In this document: positions 1 through 10,020 of the stretch, in pieces | How positions within the stretch are numbered: the first letter of the stretch is position 1 | Layout of the letters: every line of letters begins with the position of its first letter | Assembly (NCBI RefSeq): GCF_027580225.2 | Contig: NC_073358.2 | Span: 48,694,001 to 48,758,000, forward strand | Direction: 5' to 3' | DNA length: 64,000 nucleotides | Source of the DNA: Misgurnus anguillicaudatus | Taxonomy: Eukaryota; Chordata; Actinopteri; Cypriniformes; Cobitidae | Notes under the pieces: generated by a model | The model's input: only the letters and a program-made list of their open reading frames with translations | Database searches by the model: none | What the model was told of the DNA's origin: nothing | Program-made: the position numbers and the translations under genes

Positions 1-340
1 CTTTCAGAGGTGAGGGTGGACGCAGTGATGTCCTCTGCTGGCGTCAGGTCCTGTGTAGAGGCAGATCCACCTCCCGTTACACGGCGTGCCCAATTTATGC
101 TGGCAAGCTTGGGATTCCCCCGTCTCCTGACATCATTGTAGCGCTTGGCGCAACGATGGGGATGCCAGCTGATGAGACAATTGTGGCTATTTCCTCCCAC
201 GCCTGTTTAAGCGACGCTGATTTGGGCGGGTTTCTCCCATCCCCTTACAAAACAACTTCTCTGTCTTTGACTGCTCTTACAAGAACGTGGGTCTCCTTGG
301 CTGTGAACTGCTCCTGGCGTGCGCCTGGTAAATCCGTCAT
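1..340 (-). pseudogene. Harbinger Myb/SANT-like DNA-binding protein, broken and partial
   Basis: In autonomous Harbinger elements this second protein binds the transposon ends and helps bring the transposase to the nucleus. The natural start is probably the ATG read from 338-340, followed by TDLPGARQEQFTAKETHVLV, a start typical of these proteins. The Myb/SANT helix region continues through RAVKDREVVL and then, past a stop codon at 245-247, through GDGRNPPKSASLKQAWEEIA. A frameshift near 150 moves the continuation KRYNDVRRRGNPKLASINWA into another frame. The C-terminal part runs off the window. One in-frame stop plus one frameshift make it non-functional. Family assignment is by recalled motif similarity, not by search. 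Confidence 0.75.
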
Positions 341-602
341 AATAATAGCAACCCGCCATGGAACTTGCGCCCTTGCGTTTAAAGGGAATGTTGGATAGCG
401 CTCTGTTGGTTTATTTGACGTTACGCCCAAACCACACCTATGAATAATGAACCTACTTCAGACCAACCCCTTATTGATTTGCACCTGGCGCAAGAGTTAT
501 TTCTCCCGCCGGGAAAATAGCAACAGCGCCCAAGATCCGCCCACAAAGTCACTTGCGCTTTGCGCTTCGCACTTGCGTTTCAGATGGTTAAAATAGGGCC
601 CC
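1..602 (-). mobile_element. PIF/Harbinger transposon end, cut by the window edge
   Basis: Read on the minus strand, the element begins with GGGGCCCTATTTTAACC at about 585-602, which resembles the termini of fish Harbinger elements. The plus strand shows TTA immediately outside at 603-605, fitting the 3-bp target duplication of this superfamily. The other end lies beyond the window, so the duplication cannot be confirmed. The GCGCAAG-rich stretch inside the terminus is also typical. It contains the broken Myb/SANT-like gene described at 1-340. Confidence 0.75.
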
Positions 603-1721
603 TTATGTTTGAGCCTGTATAAGACGAAGATACAGAATTTGAGGAATAAAGTAAACTGTAACTGAAACGTCAATAGTAAAACTTCAGCCTAAGCGCTAGT
701 GCTAACTCAGCAGTCACAACTTTGTTTTAGCATTGTAACAACATTGTAATTAATTTAATGTGTAATTAAATGTTGGGGCGTAACCTCACAGTCGGTGTTA
801 TGTTGAGATTGACCTGTTTTCCAGCAGTCTTTTGAATGCAAAGGTTTACATAAGGAGGAAACAATCGTGTTTGACATTGAGGCTCATGATATGTCATCAT
901 GTACAGAACTCTTATTATTTATCTATGCCATGGTAAATACAGTTTTACATTCTACTGCACCTAAACCATAGCCCAAAATAAAATAAACCTTGTAATCACT
1001 GTTGACACTTATGTTTATTTTGGTTAGAAGTGGGTTACTAATAGCCAGACTATTGGGTCTAACCTAGACAGTGAAATGATGGCTATTGCTTTCTGGATTT
1101 GTAGCACCTTTGTTTTTGAGAGTGTGCATTAAATGTCTGTTTATATAGGTCGAAATGGTGTAAAAGTGAGTAAATACTGACAGACTGATTTATGAGTAAA
1201 CTATTTTTATTAAGAACCAAAACCAGTCAGACCTGAAGAACTAGAACAAACCGAGGATCTCATTCCAGGTGGATAATGCAGTTCTTATGGGTGCAAATCT
1301 CCTGGAATTTAGATGATTTTCCAAACCACTTTGTTTTCTTTGAGGAGCATTTTTCAGTTTCTTTCTCTCCTGCTTTGCTGCAGTCCCTAGAGATTCACTT
1401 CAGCGAACAACAAAGAGCCCAATTCCGTGCCACTGTACTCAGCCTGGTGCATCTGCATAAAAAACGCAGATTTTAACCGAAGCCGTTTAGAGATACAAGC
1501 AGTGCTGAATACGAGCAGTGAAGTTTAACTTCAGAAGTGCATAATGACACAAAAATCTGTTTTATCTCAAGCCTGGCCTACATTAAGTTAATATCATTTA
1601 ATAAACAGAAATGTGCAACTGTGAGCATCTTTTAACATGCATTTTATCAATGGTTCTCTAACTTTTGGGCGTGCACCCCTGTGAAGAAAATTCCTGACAT
1701 AAACCTTAGACATGGCATAAA
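603..1721. other. Unique AT-rich segment, no gene seen
   Basis: No open frame with recognisable protein content is present. The 66-codon frame at 1276-1476 has no family resemblance. A short stretch near 1650-1680 (TGGTTCTCTAACTTTTGGGC) resembles one terminus of a hAT-type element but has no partner. Confidence 0.5.
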
Positions 1722-1960
1722 GGGGCAGTTTCCCGGACAGGGATTAGGCTAGTCCTAGACTAAAATAAATGTAAGAGCTGTCCAAACTGAAAACAACTTG
1801 CACTGACATATCTTAAAATACATCAGTGTCCTTTGTATTGCCTCAGAATGCACACAAATAATGTTTTTAGTAAGACATGTTTGTGAAAACTAGTTATATT
1901 TCCTAATTAAACTAAGGCCTAGTCCTGGCTTAAGCTAATCCTTGTCCAGGAAACCACCCC
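1722..1960. mobile_element. Miniature inverted-repeat element, GGGGCAGTTTCCC type
   Basis: Left end GGGGCAGTTTCCCGGACAGG pairs with the right end, which reads GGGGTGGTTTCCTGGACAAG on the other strand. The termini continue into imperfect repeats around the word GGATTAGGCTAGTCCTAG. No coding content. A second, rearranged copy of the family is at 3670-4352. The superfamily is not clear. Confidence 0.7.
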
Positions 1961-2122
1961 AAAATCTCAAAATTAGACTTTATTTGAATTAAACAAACTG
2001 TAGCTATATTTTTCTGAGGTTTGATTACACAGAATTTATAATAAATAATGTTTTTCATAAAATGTTAAAAAAAAACATTGCACCATATCATTTGGGCACC
2101 ACAGCATTATACTAATTCTTAA

Positions 2123-2845
2123 AGGAATAGTCTACTGATTTTCAATATTAAAATATGTTATTACCTCAACTAAGAATTATTAATACATCCCTCTATCATC
2201 TGTGTGCGTGCACGTAAGCGCTGGAGCGCGCTGCGACGCTTCGATAGCATTTAGCTTAGCCCCATTCATTCAATTGTACCATTTAGAGATAAAGTTAGAA
2301 GTGACCAAACACCTCAATGTTTTTCCTATTTAAGACGAGTAGTTATACGAGCATGTTTGGTGGTACAAAATAAAACGTAGCGCTTTTCTAAGCGGATTGA
2401 AAAGAGGAACTATGTTTTCTGGCGTGGTAGCACTTTTGGGAGTACTTCGACTCGCCTGAAAAGTCCGCTCCCCTTCTCACTCTCATAATGGGAGAGGGAG
2501 GGTGTTACTGCGCCGAGTCGAAGTGCTCCCAGGGGTGCTGTTGCGCCATACAATGTAGTTCCTCTTTTGAGTCCGCTTAGAGAAGCGCTGCGTTTTGTTT
2601 TGTACCACCAAACTTGCTCGTGTGGCTACTCGTCTTGGATGGGAGGGTCGTTGATGTGTTTGGTCACTTCTAACTTTGTCTCTGGTTGGTGCCGTTGAAT
2701 GGATGGGGCTAAGTTAAATGCTATCGAAGTGTAGCAGCGCGCTCCAGCGCTTACGTGCACGCACACAGATGATAGACGGATGTATTAACAATTCTTAGTT
2801 AAGGTAATAACATATTTTAATATTGAAAATGAGTAGACTATTCCT
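2123..2845. mobile_element. Long foldback element flanked by TTAA
   Basis: The two halves are reverse complements over most of their length: AGGAATAGTCTACT at the left end, AGTAGACTATTCCT at the right, with arms of about 350 bp meeting near 2485. TTAA is present at 2119-2122 and 2846-2849, consistent with a TTAA target duplication as in Kolobok or piggyBac groups. Arm differences are scattered substitutions and short indels, so the copy is not brand new. No coding sequence. Confidence 0.85.
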
Positions 2846-2849
2846 TTAA

Positions 2850-3665
2850 TGTCACTATTTTTGGGCCACCCTGCATTTTGAAACATTTTGTTTTGTATCG
2901 TAGAAACAAAGGTTCACTCATGTTAACAGTCGTGTTGTATTTTGAAATATGCTGCATAATATCCCTGCATAATGATCAGCACCTAAATGCATTTTTATAT
3001 GCAGATTATTATCCTGTGCAAATTGTCAATAAACATTACAGACATCCGCAGTATCATTTACTTCACAGACATTATGCCCTACAAACACATAAGTGGGGCT
3101 TAAGTGTTAAAATCAATATTTTGTCATCAAATTGCATTTGTTAAATTTGCATAATTATAGCATTAAATGTAAATCTGCAAGTTTTAAAAGCGCTCTCCCA
3201 TATATTTGCATGGGAGAAATCTCATGAGCACAAAATAATGTGTTGTTCGGGTTAAAAAGGTTTCTGTTTCTGGAATATTGTTAAGAGTCAGGTTTAGGAA
3301 CATCTCACTCACTTTTCACATTAATTCTTAAGAGTCTGAACCTTGGGCACATTAAGTTAAAGGGCACTAAAATATATGCAAAAGAATGAGATTGAAAATG
3401 AATATGAACATAAATGGTATAATATTTCACAGGAAGCACAGCCTAAAGTTATAAAGCTTTCAAAATAGTTTGCCCAATATCATTATGTCCAATTAAAGAC
3501 GTGCGTGACATTTCAGTCAGCGAGGACTTGAATGTCTTCCAGGCAAAATGAGAGAATTTCTGTTAAATGAAAGAATACTGCACTTCTGTGTCCTTACTGT
3601 TGAAATGAAACCTAGAAAACTATGATGTGTGGTATAAAACTGTTTGCTTTCTCAGTATATTAAAC
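2850..3665. other. Unique AT-rich segment, no gene seen
   Basis: Only short open frames without recognisable content occur. A small hairpin (CTCCCATATATTTGCATGGGAG) lies near 3194-3215. Confidence 0.4.
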
Positions 3666-3713
3666 TGAAGGGTGGATTCCCAGACAGGGATTAGATTCAG
3701 CCAGGATTAAGCC

Positions 3714-4214
3714 TAGCCTGGCTCCGCCCTCCTACGTGCTTCCGCTTAATTTTCATTTCGCTTCAGTACTATGTCTGGGACTGTTGTGTAGAGTTTTGTT
3801 TTCTCCTGCCGAACAGAGGGGGGTGGCCAAGAACGATGACGTTGAGGTCGTGCGTCAGTTTGAGTTGTAGTTCAGTAATGGCAGCGGAGAAAGACGTGAG
3901 AAAAGCTATTCGGTCCGTTGTTGCAAAACTGCCGAATATACAGAAGTTAAAGCCAGAGCAAGAACAATGTTTGCTAAGTTTGTTGGTCTGATCATTCGGA
4001 CTTGTTGTTTCCGGACGGTTTTGGCGCATGACATACGTCACAACCAAACGTTAGCGATTGGTTATGGCAGATTCAGAGTGACTCTAAGCAGATCCAATAG
4101 TTTTAAACTTCAACAGAGGACCCTCCTTAATGGAAGTAATGCTTTGCAATGGAGCGTGGCCAGACACTCTGTACAAATGAAATGAATGTACGAGAGTCTG
4201 GTTGGACCAGGCTA
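3714..4214 (+). mobile_element. 501-bp non-autonomous element with a 9-bp target duplication
   Basis: The element runs from TAGCCTGGCTCCGCCC to TTGGACCAGGCTA, with short inverted termini TAGCCTGG. GATTAAGCC is repeated exactly on both sides (3705-3713 and 4215-4223). It sits inside the older repeat at 3670-4352. A 9-bp duplication is the size made by Mutator-like elements, but the termini were not matched to a known family. It contains an ATG-led frame with helicase-like wording (3878-3991), so it may be an internally deleted copy of a larger coding element. Confidence 0.7.
3878..3991 (+). pseudogene. Possible RecQ-like helicase N-terminus, truncated by deletion
   Basis: An ATG opens 37 codons, starting MAAEKDVRKAIRSVVAKLPN and continuing IQKLKPEQEQCLLSLLV before TGA. 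The word LKPEQ-x-x-C resembles the Q-motif region just ahead of the Walker A box in RecQ-like helicases that occur in repeated form in fish genomes. The helicase core that should follow is absent, and the sequence goes straight into non-coding DNA and then the element terminus. The match is from memory and short. It could also be a chance frame, but its position just inside a defined mobile element supports a fossil start of a transposon gene. Confidence 0.4.
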
Positions 4215-4447
4215 GATTAAGCCAGGACTAGGACTAAACATTACTGGTGTACATCTTAAAGACAAAACAATGGCATTGCTATATTTTAAGGTATGCAGTG
4301 CAAGATGTTTTCAGTTTAGACAACTCAAACAGGCATTGTAGTCTGGGACTATGTACAAACACAAGTCTTTCATCTTTTTAAAGAACAGATTTTAATTCTT
4401 ATTAAAACACATTAACATTTATTACAAGAACAATGAGTCAACTTTAA

Positions 4448-4939
4448 CTCTTTCACCGCCAGCGTTTTTAAAAAAAATTGCCAGCCAGCGCCAGCGTTTT
4501 TCATGATTTTCACCAAAGTTTAATGCCTTCCAGAAAATTTTCTTCTTTAAATATATAAACATACAATATACCAAATGAAAGAACAGACCCTCTGCTTTCA
4601 AACAAAAAAACCCGTTTCATCCTACCTTCAGTGGTTCTTTTGTAATCAGCTTTTGAATATGGGTAGGTTTCTGCAAAAACACCACATTTTGAGCAAAAAG
4701 CAGAGATAATTCCATTTTTGTGACGGACTTTTCATAGAGATCCCATTCAGAGCGATCTTTAAAACAGACACGGACATGCAGCCGCTTGCCATATGGCAAT
4801 ACTTCCGGGTTTAAAAAGTTGCGGAAGGGCGCCACCTGCTGGATAATAGCGGTATTGCGGAAAGACGGAAAATCTCGTCATTGGCGGGTAAGCGTTTTCT
4901 CTTAATTGACGAGATATCTCGTCAATGGCGGTGAAAGAG
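4448..4939. mobile_element. TTAA-flanked miniature element, CTCTTTCACCGCCA family
   Basis: The ends are CTCTTTCACCGCCAGCG and TGGCGGTGAAAGAG, with TTAA at 4444-4447 and 4940-4943. The interior contains GAAAGAACAGACCCTCTGCT, a diagnostic word also found in copies at 12180-14050, 26038-26440, 54772-55149 (ends only), 57220-57665 and 57856-58221. No coding content. Confidence 0.85.
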
Positions 4940-4944
4940 TTAAA

Positions 4945-5211
4945 TGTATGCATTTCGCAGATGCTTATCTAAAGTGGTGTATACAAAAATGTTGGGTTAT
5001 CAACCCAGCTTTGGTTTAAAAAGGGATGAGCCCTAATAATTAAACATACTGTATGCAGGATTGTTTTAACACGTTGTGTTAAATATTTACATTTAGAAAC
5101 ATTGTGATGGTTTTGATCATTTTTGACCCAAATGACCTGGCATTTTTATAGTGTTGTGCATTCAAGATACACTAAAATGTTGGGTTGTTTAACCCATAGT
5201 TGGGTCAAATA
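4945..5211. repeat. SINE-tail fragment and left part of a GTTGGGTT-type repeat
   Basis: ATGTATGCATTTCGCAGATG at 4944-4963 is a weak match to the SINE tail seen elsewhere. AATGTTGGGTTATCAACCCA and, near 5177, AATGTTGGGTTGTTTAACCC are short palindromic words of a cypriniform repeat. The same wording resumes at 5629-5685, after the insertion at 5214-5626. Confidence 0.5.
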
Positions 5212-5213
5212 TA

Positions 5214-5626
5214 CTGTAAAAAATTCAGTAGAAATTACAATGGTATTGCAGCTGGGTTGCCGGTAATTTACCATAGATTTAAATTTATGTTATTTACTGG
5301 CAATAGTTTGTTCAAAGTTAAATAAATTTTAAATATTAACAAGTCTTTATTTTTACAGAATAAAACTATACAATAACAGCCTCATGCAAAGCATTCTGGG
5401 AACCAGAAATCATCATCAACCTTTTTCTGTTTTTTGCTTCAGATTTTGTTTCCCAGAATGATTTGCTTGATGCTGTTTTTTTTGTTTTACTCTGTAAAGA
5501 CAAAGACTTGTAAATGTTAAATGTTCATTTAACTTTGAACAAAATGTTGCCAGTAAATAACATAAATTTAAATCTACGGTAAATTACCGGCAACCCAGCT
5601 GCAATTTCTACGGATTTTTTTTACAG
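5214..5626. mobile_element. TA-flanked inverted-repeat element
   Basis: Ends are CTGTAAAAAATTCAGTAGAA and, on the other strand, CTGTAAAAAAAATCCGTAGA. TA is found at 5212-5213 and 5627-5628. Inverted similarity extends inward through the words TTACCGGCAACCCAGCTGCA and AAATTTATGTTATTTACTGG. A TA duplication fits a Tc1/mariner-related miniature element. It lies within a GTTGGGTT repeat. Confidence 0.75.
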
Positions 5627-5688
5627 TACATGGACAAACCCATCAGTTGGGTTGTTTCAACACAAATGCTGGATCGATTTAACTCATA

Positions 5689-6285
5689 CACTGTAAAAAA
5701 AAAAACTATTTGTTGGTTCAACCCAAAAAAGTTAGTTAAGTAAGTAAGTAAGTTAAATGCACTTTAAAAAATGCTAGGTTAATTTTACTGTAAAAACGTT
5801 ACCTGGTTGCCTTAACATTTTTAGTTAATTCAACTTAAAAAATATGTTTTCAACCATTTTTATTGTATTATTTATTAATATATATAGTTAAATAAACTCA
5901 AATTTTTAATGATATCGCACTCGTAAAAAATTCTGGGTTATAATTCTGGTTGAAAAAAAATCTGGGTTATTCTGGGTTATTATTCAACCCAGTTGCTGGG
6001 ATCGTCATGTTTTGACCCAACGCTGGGTTGAAATTAACCCAGAAAATTTCTATATTCAGCATTTTGTGTTAAAACAACCCAGTTAAATTACAGAAAAATA
6101 CAATAATATAACATAAAATAATTTTGAGTTAATTCAACTTAAAAATATTTCTTGACTCAAAAAAAAATTATATTAAAAATTATAAAAATTATAAAACTAA
6201 TATTTTTAAGTTGAATTAACAAAAAAGTTTAAGGCAACCAGGAAACTTACTTTTTTAAGTTGAACCAACATTTTTTTCTACAGTG
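5689..6285. mobile_element. TA-flanked inverted-repeat element, CACTGTA termini
   Basis: The left terminus CACTGTAAAAAAAA and right terminus CACTGTAGAAAAAAA (other strand) are flanked by TA at 5687-5688 and 6286-6287. The subterminal words TTGGTTCAACCC and AAGTTGAACCAAC also match. The interior holds a GTAA-type tetranucleotide run near 5738-5753 and a cluster of CTGGGTTA and AACCCAG words between 5934 and 6060 that may be another small insertion. Confidence 0.7.
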
Positions 6286-6495
6286 TAATTGGGTAAAAAA
6301 TAGCATAGAGTTATTTATAACCAAACTGTTGGGTTTGCATATTTATTTATTTATATAAAATAGTAGGTTTGAGGCAGTAATATTTTCTTTTTTGATATTT
6401 TGGTGGTGTTACTGAAAGGTTTCTTTCGATTCAGAGAGAATACTGTATATAATCTAAATATCCACATATCAAATAAGGCAACTTTGTTCAACACT

Positions 6496-7480
6496 AGAAC
6501 CCCATTCACACAGACTTTTGGTCCCAGAAAATACCCGTATAATTGCCAGACAAGCGTCTGTGTGAACACAAACTCATCCCGTTAATCTTCTGGTATCGTT
6601 GCCAGAAAGAGGACCTAGTCAGATACATGTATAACCCTCTGTGTGAACAAGAAGCCGAAAGAATGCCGTAATGGGCGTGTCGTAGTGAGGACGCGCGTCA
6701 TCACAACAAAAGTTAGGGTTCAGCTCTTTAAAACGAGAGATAACATGTACATATAAACATTCACCACGAGAAATGTTGCAAACTATATTGATGCAGTTAT
6801 CAGGAAATGATAAATGAGACGCATAAACAATGACGCACGTGCCGTAGTGAGGACCTGCGTGTCATGGCAGCATGAAGTTGGTTCAACTCTTTAAAATGAG
6901 GGATTTACAACATTCACGACGAGAAATGTCAGCAAACTGGACTGAAGCAGAATCAGGTAAGTTAGCTCGTTACTTACTGCGTTGAAACGGAGATCATTCA
7001 GCAGCATTAAAGAATATCGCGTCACATGCTCATTTGAGCTATAATAAACGAAAATACCCGCATGTCATTCCAACGAGATATATTGTTCAGCTCCTCAAAA
7101 TGCGGGTTTTAAATGCATATAAACAATCACGATGAGAAAACTGTATTAAAGCAGAGATCAGGGAGCTCGTCAAATATCCATTCTCAAGCTGAGATCATTC
7201 ACCAGCATTAGAACGGTGCGTCACGCGCTCCTTTATAATCTTATCATAAACAAAAATCCACACGAGTGGTTCTTGGAGAGAGAAATAATATATAATATGC
7301 AAACTTCAGACGCTGCGTAGAAGAGAGGGCGGGACTTTCAATAGGTCATGTGTCTTTCCGGGACCATCAGATGCCGGGTAATCATGGCAGTGTGAATGAA
7401 TAAAAAATCGAAGGATCCCAGAAAAATCCCGGATGCCTCTCCCGTGTATTTTACGGAATGTCTGTGTGAAAAGGGCTTAA
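6496..7480. mobile_element. DNA element with CCATTCACACAGAC termini and internal repeats
   Basis: Termini CCCCATTCACACAGAC and, on the other strand, GCCCTTTTCACACAGAC bound about 1 kb. The interior contains three diverged direct repeats starting near 6680, 6845 and 7050. Each has CAGCTC(T/C)T(T/C)AAAA followed by TTCACGACGAGAAA-like wording and a GCAG-x-x-ATCAGG end. No transposase frame is seen. Confidence 0.65.
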
Positions 7481-7520
7481 GACTCTGTGTATCTTAACAC
7501 TTTACATGTGACTATAGCAG

Positions 7521-7590
7521 CATTTGTCTTTATAACTCTAGTCACTTTGGATAAAAGCATCTGCCAAATGCATGAGATGTAAATGTAAGC
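7521..7590 (+). repeat. SINE 3' tail fragment
   Basis: CACTTTGGATAAAAGCATCT followed by GCCAAATGCATGAGATGTAA is the conserved tail of fish tRNA-derived SINEs. No tRNA-like head is attached. Confidence 0.65.
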
Positions 7591-8165
7591 AGGACATAAT
7601 AGATAAAAATGGCCTTTTAAGGTAACAAGACTACAGAGATAAATGGCTTTTGAGTCGGGTATATAAAGATGACTTGCTTTCTCTAAAATTTTTATATTCG
7701 AAAAGGAAGAAAATCTCTCTATTGTGATTTATTTTGTTCATTGTTAAAAAAGCCTTGGGTATTAATTCCTCAGAAACTGGATTTATGCTGGATTTGAGAG
7801 GAAAATTGCGTCGAGAGATCCAAAGGCATATAATCAAACAATTTAGAGCACAAAGAAATAATGACAGTCAATATCACAGCGTTTGCCTGTTTCGACATTA
7901 ACTGTTGCCAATTCAACTGCTCGACTCCCTGGGGTATTAAAACACATCCTTATTCCTCCAAATTTTTAATCATTTAAGCAGGGCTACTTGTAAGCTTTAT
8001 GATGTGCAATTACACAAACTGTGGGCCTCTGTATTAAACTGATCGTTTGAAAGTATTCAACGTTTTTATTTGTATTTATTTGTACTATTTGATAATTAAG
8101 TCAGTTTTTTTCTGTATCTGTCAGCTTTGAGGCTATCTACAGTAAATGCTAACGTATCTTTTAAC
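7591..8165. other. Unique segment, no gene seen
   Basis: The 68-codon minus-strand frame at 7631-7837 has no family resemblance. No inverted termini were found. Confidence 0.35.
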
Positions 8166-8174
8166 TTTTTGAAT

Positions 8175-8340
8175 CTTACATTTATGCATTTGGCAGATGC
8201 TTTTATCCAAAGCAAATTACAAGGTATACATTTAGTTTTTATTTGTTAGTATATGTGTTCACTGGGTTCGAACCCATGCACTTTTACACTGCTAAAGCAA
8301 TGCTCTAACACCGAGCTATACAGGAGCACCGAGGTGTATA
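8175..8340 (-). mobile_element. tRNA-derived SINE, minus strand
   Basis: On the minus strand the head contains TAGCTCGGTGTTAGAGCATT, which resembles an RNA polymerase III A box, then GGTTCGAACCC (B box). It ends with GGATAAAAGCATCTGCCAAA and TGCATAAATGTAA. This is the order of head and tail in fish V-SINE-like elements. Confidence 0.75.
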
Positions 8341-8344
8341 CAGG

Positions 8345-8945
8345 AGAAATGTTAAAAAATACACACTTCAACATTCATGTAGTGAGCAATGGTTTATAAA
8401 AAACAGCACAAAGAGAATATGACAACTTTCTGATTGACCTTTACGAAGTTGGTAATATAAATAGAGTAACTCTGACGTTAACTGTGGGTCACAGGAGTGG
8501 ACGTTGTTCGGAGATCCTTCGCTTCAGCATTGTGACTGGTTGTGAAGAAACCTCAAAGTGGGTCTCACTCCTGTCATCCTGTGCTCGGTGAGAAATGGAT
8601 GTGATTCATTTCGGAGCTTGTAATATCTTCAGGGGTAACCGGTCCCTGGAGGGGCACAAGCCCGGTATTAAAACTGTCCATCCTCTCGATAGTCACGTCC
8701 ACATCTTCTCATGTTCTCCTCAAGGGAGTGAATGATGGAGGAGGTGTAAAGAGAGAGACGCTTCAGAGGAGGGATAAAGCGAGTTATTGCGCAGCTGTCT
8801 GCTCATCTGACTCGAAAATTAGGAAAGAGTTGAACCAGAGAAACCAAAGACAATAAAGCTGAGGCTGACCACCTGTACAGTACATATATGAATAGAAGAC
8901 ATCGCTAAACATGTCTTGCAAACAGTTGAATAAAAATGTGCATCA
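8345..8945. other. Unique, GC-richer segment; possible exon or conserved element
   Basis: The part from 8485 to 8870 is free of recognisable repeats and richer in G and C than its surroundings. On the minus strand a pyrimidine-rich tract ending in GAGTCAG near 8812 could be a splice acceptor, and two frames are open over roughly 35 codons after it. On the plus strand CTCGGTGAGAA near 8584 resembles a donor site. Neither strand gives a protein I recognise, so no gene is called. Confidence 0.3.
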
Positions 8946-8951
8946 GCTATA

Positions 8952-9459
8952 CAATCACCTAAAGGATTATTAGGAACACCATACTAATACTGTGTTTGAC
9001 CCCCTTTCGCCTTCAGAACTGCCTTAATTCTACGTGGCATTGATTCAACAAGGTGCTGAAAGCATTCTTTAGAAATGTTGGCTCATATTGATTGGATAGC
9101 ATCTTGCAGTTGATGGAGATTTGTGGGATGCACAAAGATGCTCTATTGGGTTAAGATCTGGTGACTGTGGGGGCCATTTTAGTACAGTGAACTCATTGTC
9201 ATGTTCAAGAAACCAATTTGAAATGATTCGAGCTTTGTGACATGGTGCATTATCCTGCTGGAAGTAACCATGGGGTACACGGTGGTCATAAAGGGATGAA
9301 CATGGTCAGAAACAATGCTCAGGTAGGCCGTGGCATTTAAATGATGCCCAATTGGCACTAAGGGGCCTAAAGTGTGCCAAGAAAACATCCCCCACACCAT
9401 TACACCATTGCATTAATGAGAAATTGAACAGCTGTTCCTAATAATCCTTTAGGTGAGTG
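8952..9459 (-). mobile_element. Internally deleted Tc1-like transposon
   Basis: Inverted ends CAATCACCTAAAGGATTATT and CACTCACCTAAAGGATTATT are flanked by TA at 8950-8951 and 9460-9461. The element is only 508 bp, where full-length relatives are over 1 kb. The 5' half of the transposase gene, including the DNA-binding domain, is missing. Confidence 0.9.
8984..9412 (-). pseudogene. Tc1-like transposase, C-terminal catalytic part, broken
   Basis: The protein cuts and joins transposon DNA through three acidic residues in an RNase H-like fold. The remnant starts in the block MVWGMFSWHTLGPLVPIGHH. After a small deletion near 9275 it continues in another frame with GYFQQDNAPCHKARIISNWF and then WPPQSPDLNPIEHL. 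The second catalytic Asp (in QQDN) and the Glu (in NPIE) are present, with 36 residues between them. This spacing suggests a DD36E-type group rather than classical DD34E. A further deletion follows NPIEHL, and the C-terminal block up to the TAG at 8984-8986 remains. The N-terminal half and the first catalytic Asp are gone. Confidence 0.88.
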
Positions 9460-9464
9460 TATGT

Positions 9465-9828
9465 ATTGACATGCAGTAAGAATAAATAACAACAAAGTAG
9501 TTTATTTATATAACAAGTAAAAAACAACACATAGATTACCTAGGAAACCAAAACATTTGTTATTTTCGACGAGGCATTTGTTCAAGAGATCAGTTTAGCA
9601 ACTAGTCAGACCATTAAAACAACGAAACCGGAAGTAAGGTTCGGATCCAGACGTGTATCACGTGCTTCCAATGAAACCGTCTATATAAACGTTCAAAGGT
9701 TTAGGCTCGTTTAACTGAAATGTTTTTCTTGATCTTTAAAATGAATATATTTTGTTACATTGTTAGTTATTTGGAGAAAAATATAACGGTGCAAAAAAAT
9801 TTTTACTAAAAAACTAAACATTTATTCA
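9465..9828. other. Mostly unique segment
   Basis: No gene was seen. A fragment at about 9620-9700 (AACCGGAAGTAAGG, AAACCGTCTATA) shares words with 34590-34650 and may be a diverged repeat. Confidence 0.35.
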
Positions 9829-10020
9829 AAGGTGCGCTGTGGGACTTTTAGAAGGATCTCTTGACAGAAAGGCAATAACTATATTATCAGTGGTATATAA
9901 AGACATTATAAATTGATTTTTTTATTACATTAGAATGAGCCGTTTTTATCTACATACACTGTGGGTCCACTTACATGGAAGTCGCCATTTCATACAAAAC
10001 TAGACTTTTTGCTGTGAATT
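9829..10020. repeat. Partial copy of the 60720-61098 TTAA element family
   Basis: AGAAGGATCTCTTGACAGAA and CTTACATGGAAGTCGCCATT match the intact copy at 60720-61098 in the same order. The right part is missing. Confidence 0.65.

Larger units (their letters stand above)
3670..4352. mobile_element. Second copy of the 1722-1960 family, interrupted
   Basis: Left flank reads GGGTGGATTCCCAGACAGGG and the right part returns to AGGACTAGGACTAAAC and, further on, TTTTCAGTTTAGACAACTC, both words of the 1722 family. The interruption is the element at 3714-4214. The distal end is degraded. Confidence 0.6.

Noticed and set aside
3967..4185. 72-codon plus-strand frame inside the 9-bp-duplication element
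   Set aside because: It overlaps the helicase-like frame out of phase and runs into the element terminus; no recognisable content.
3713..4215. CTAG as a 4-bp target duplication for the 3714-4214 element
   Set aside because: Setting the termini at TAGCCTGG gives an exact 9-bp duplication, a better explanation of both flanks.
8260..8335. tRNA-like A and B boxes
   Set aside because: They form the head of a SINE: the stem pairing of a tRNA cloverleaf is not maintained and the typical SINE tail follows.
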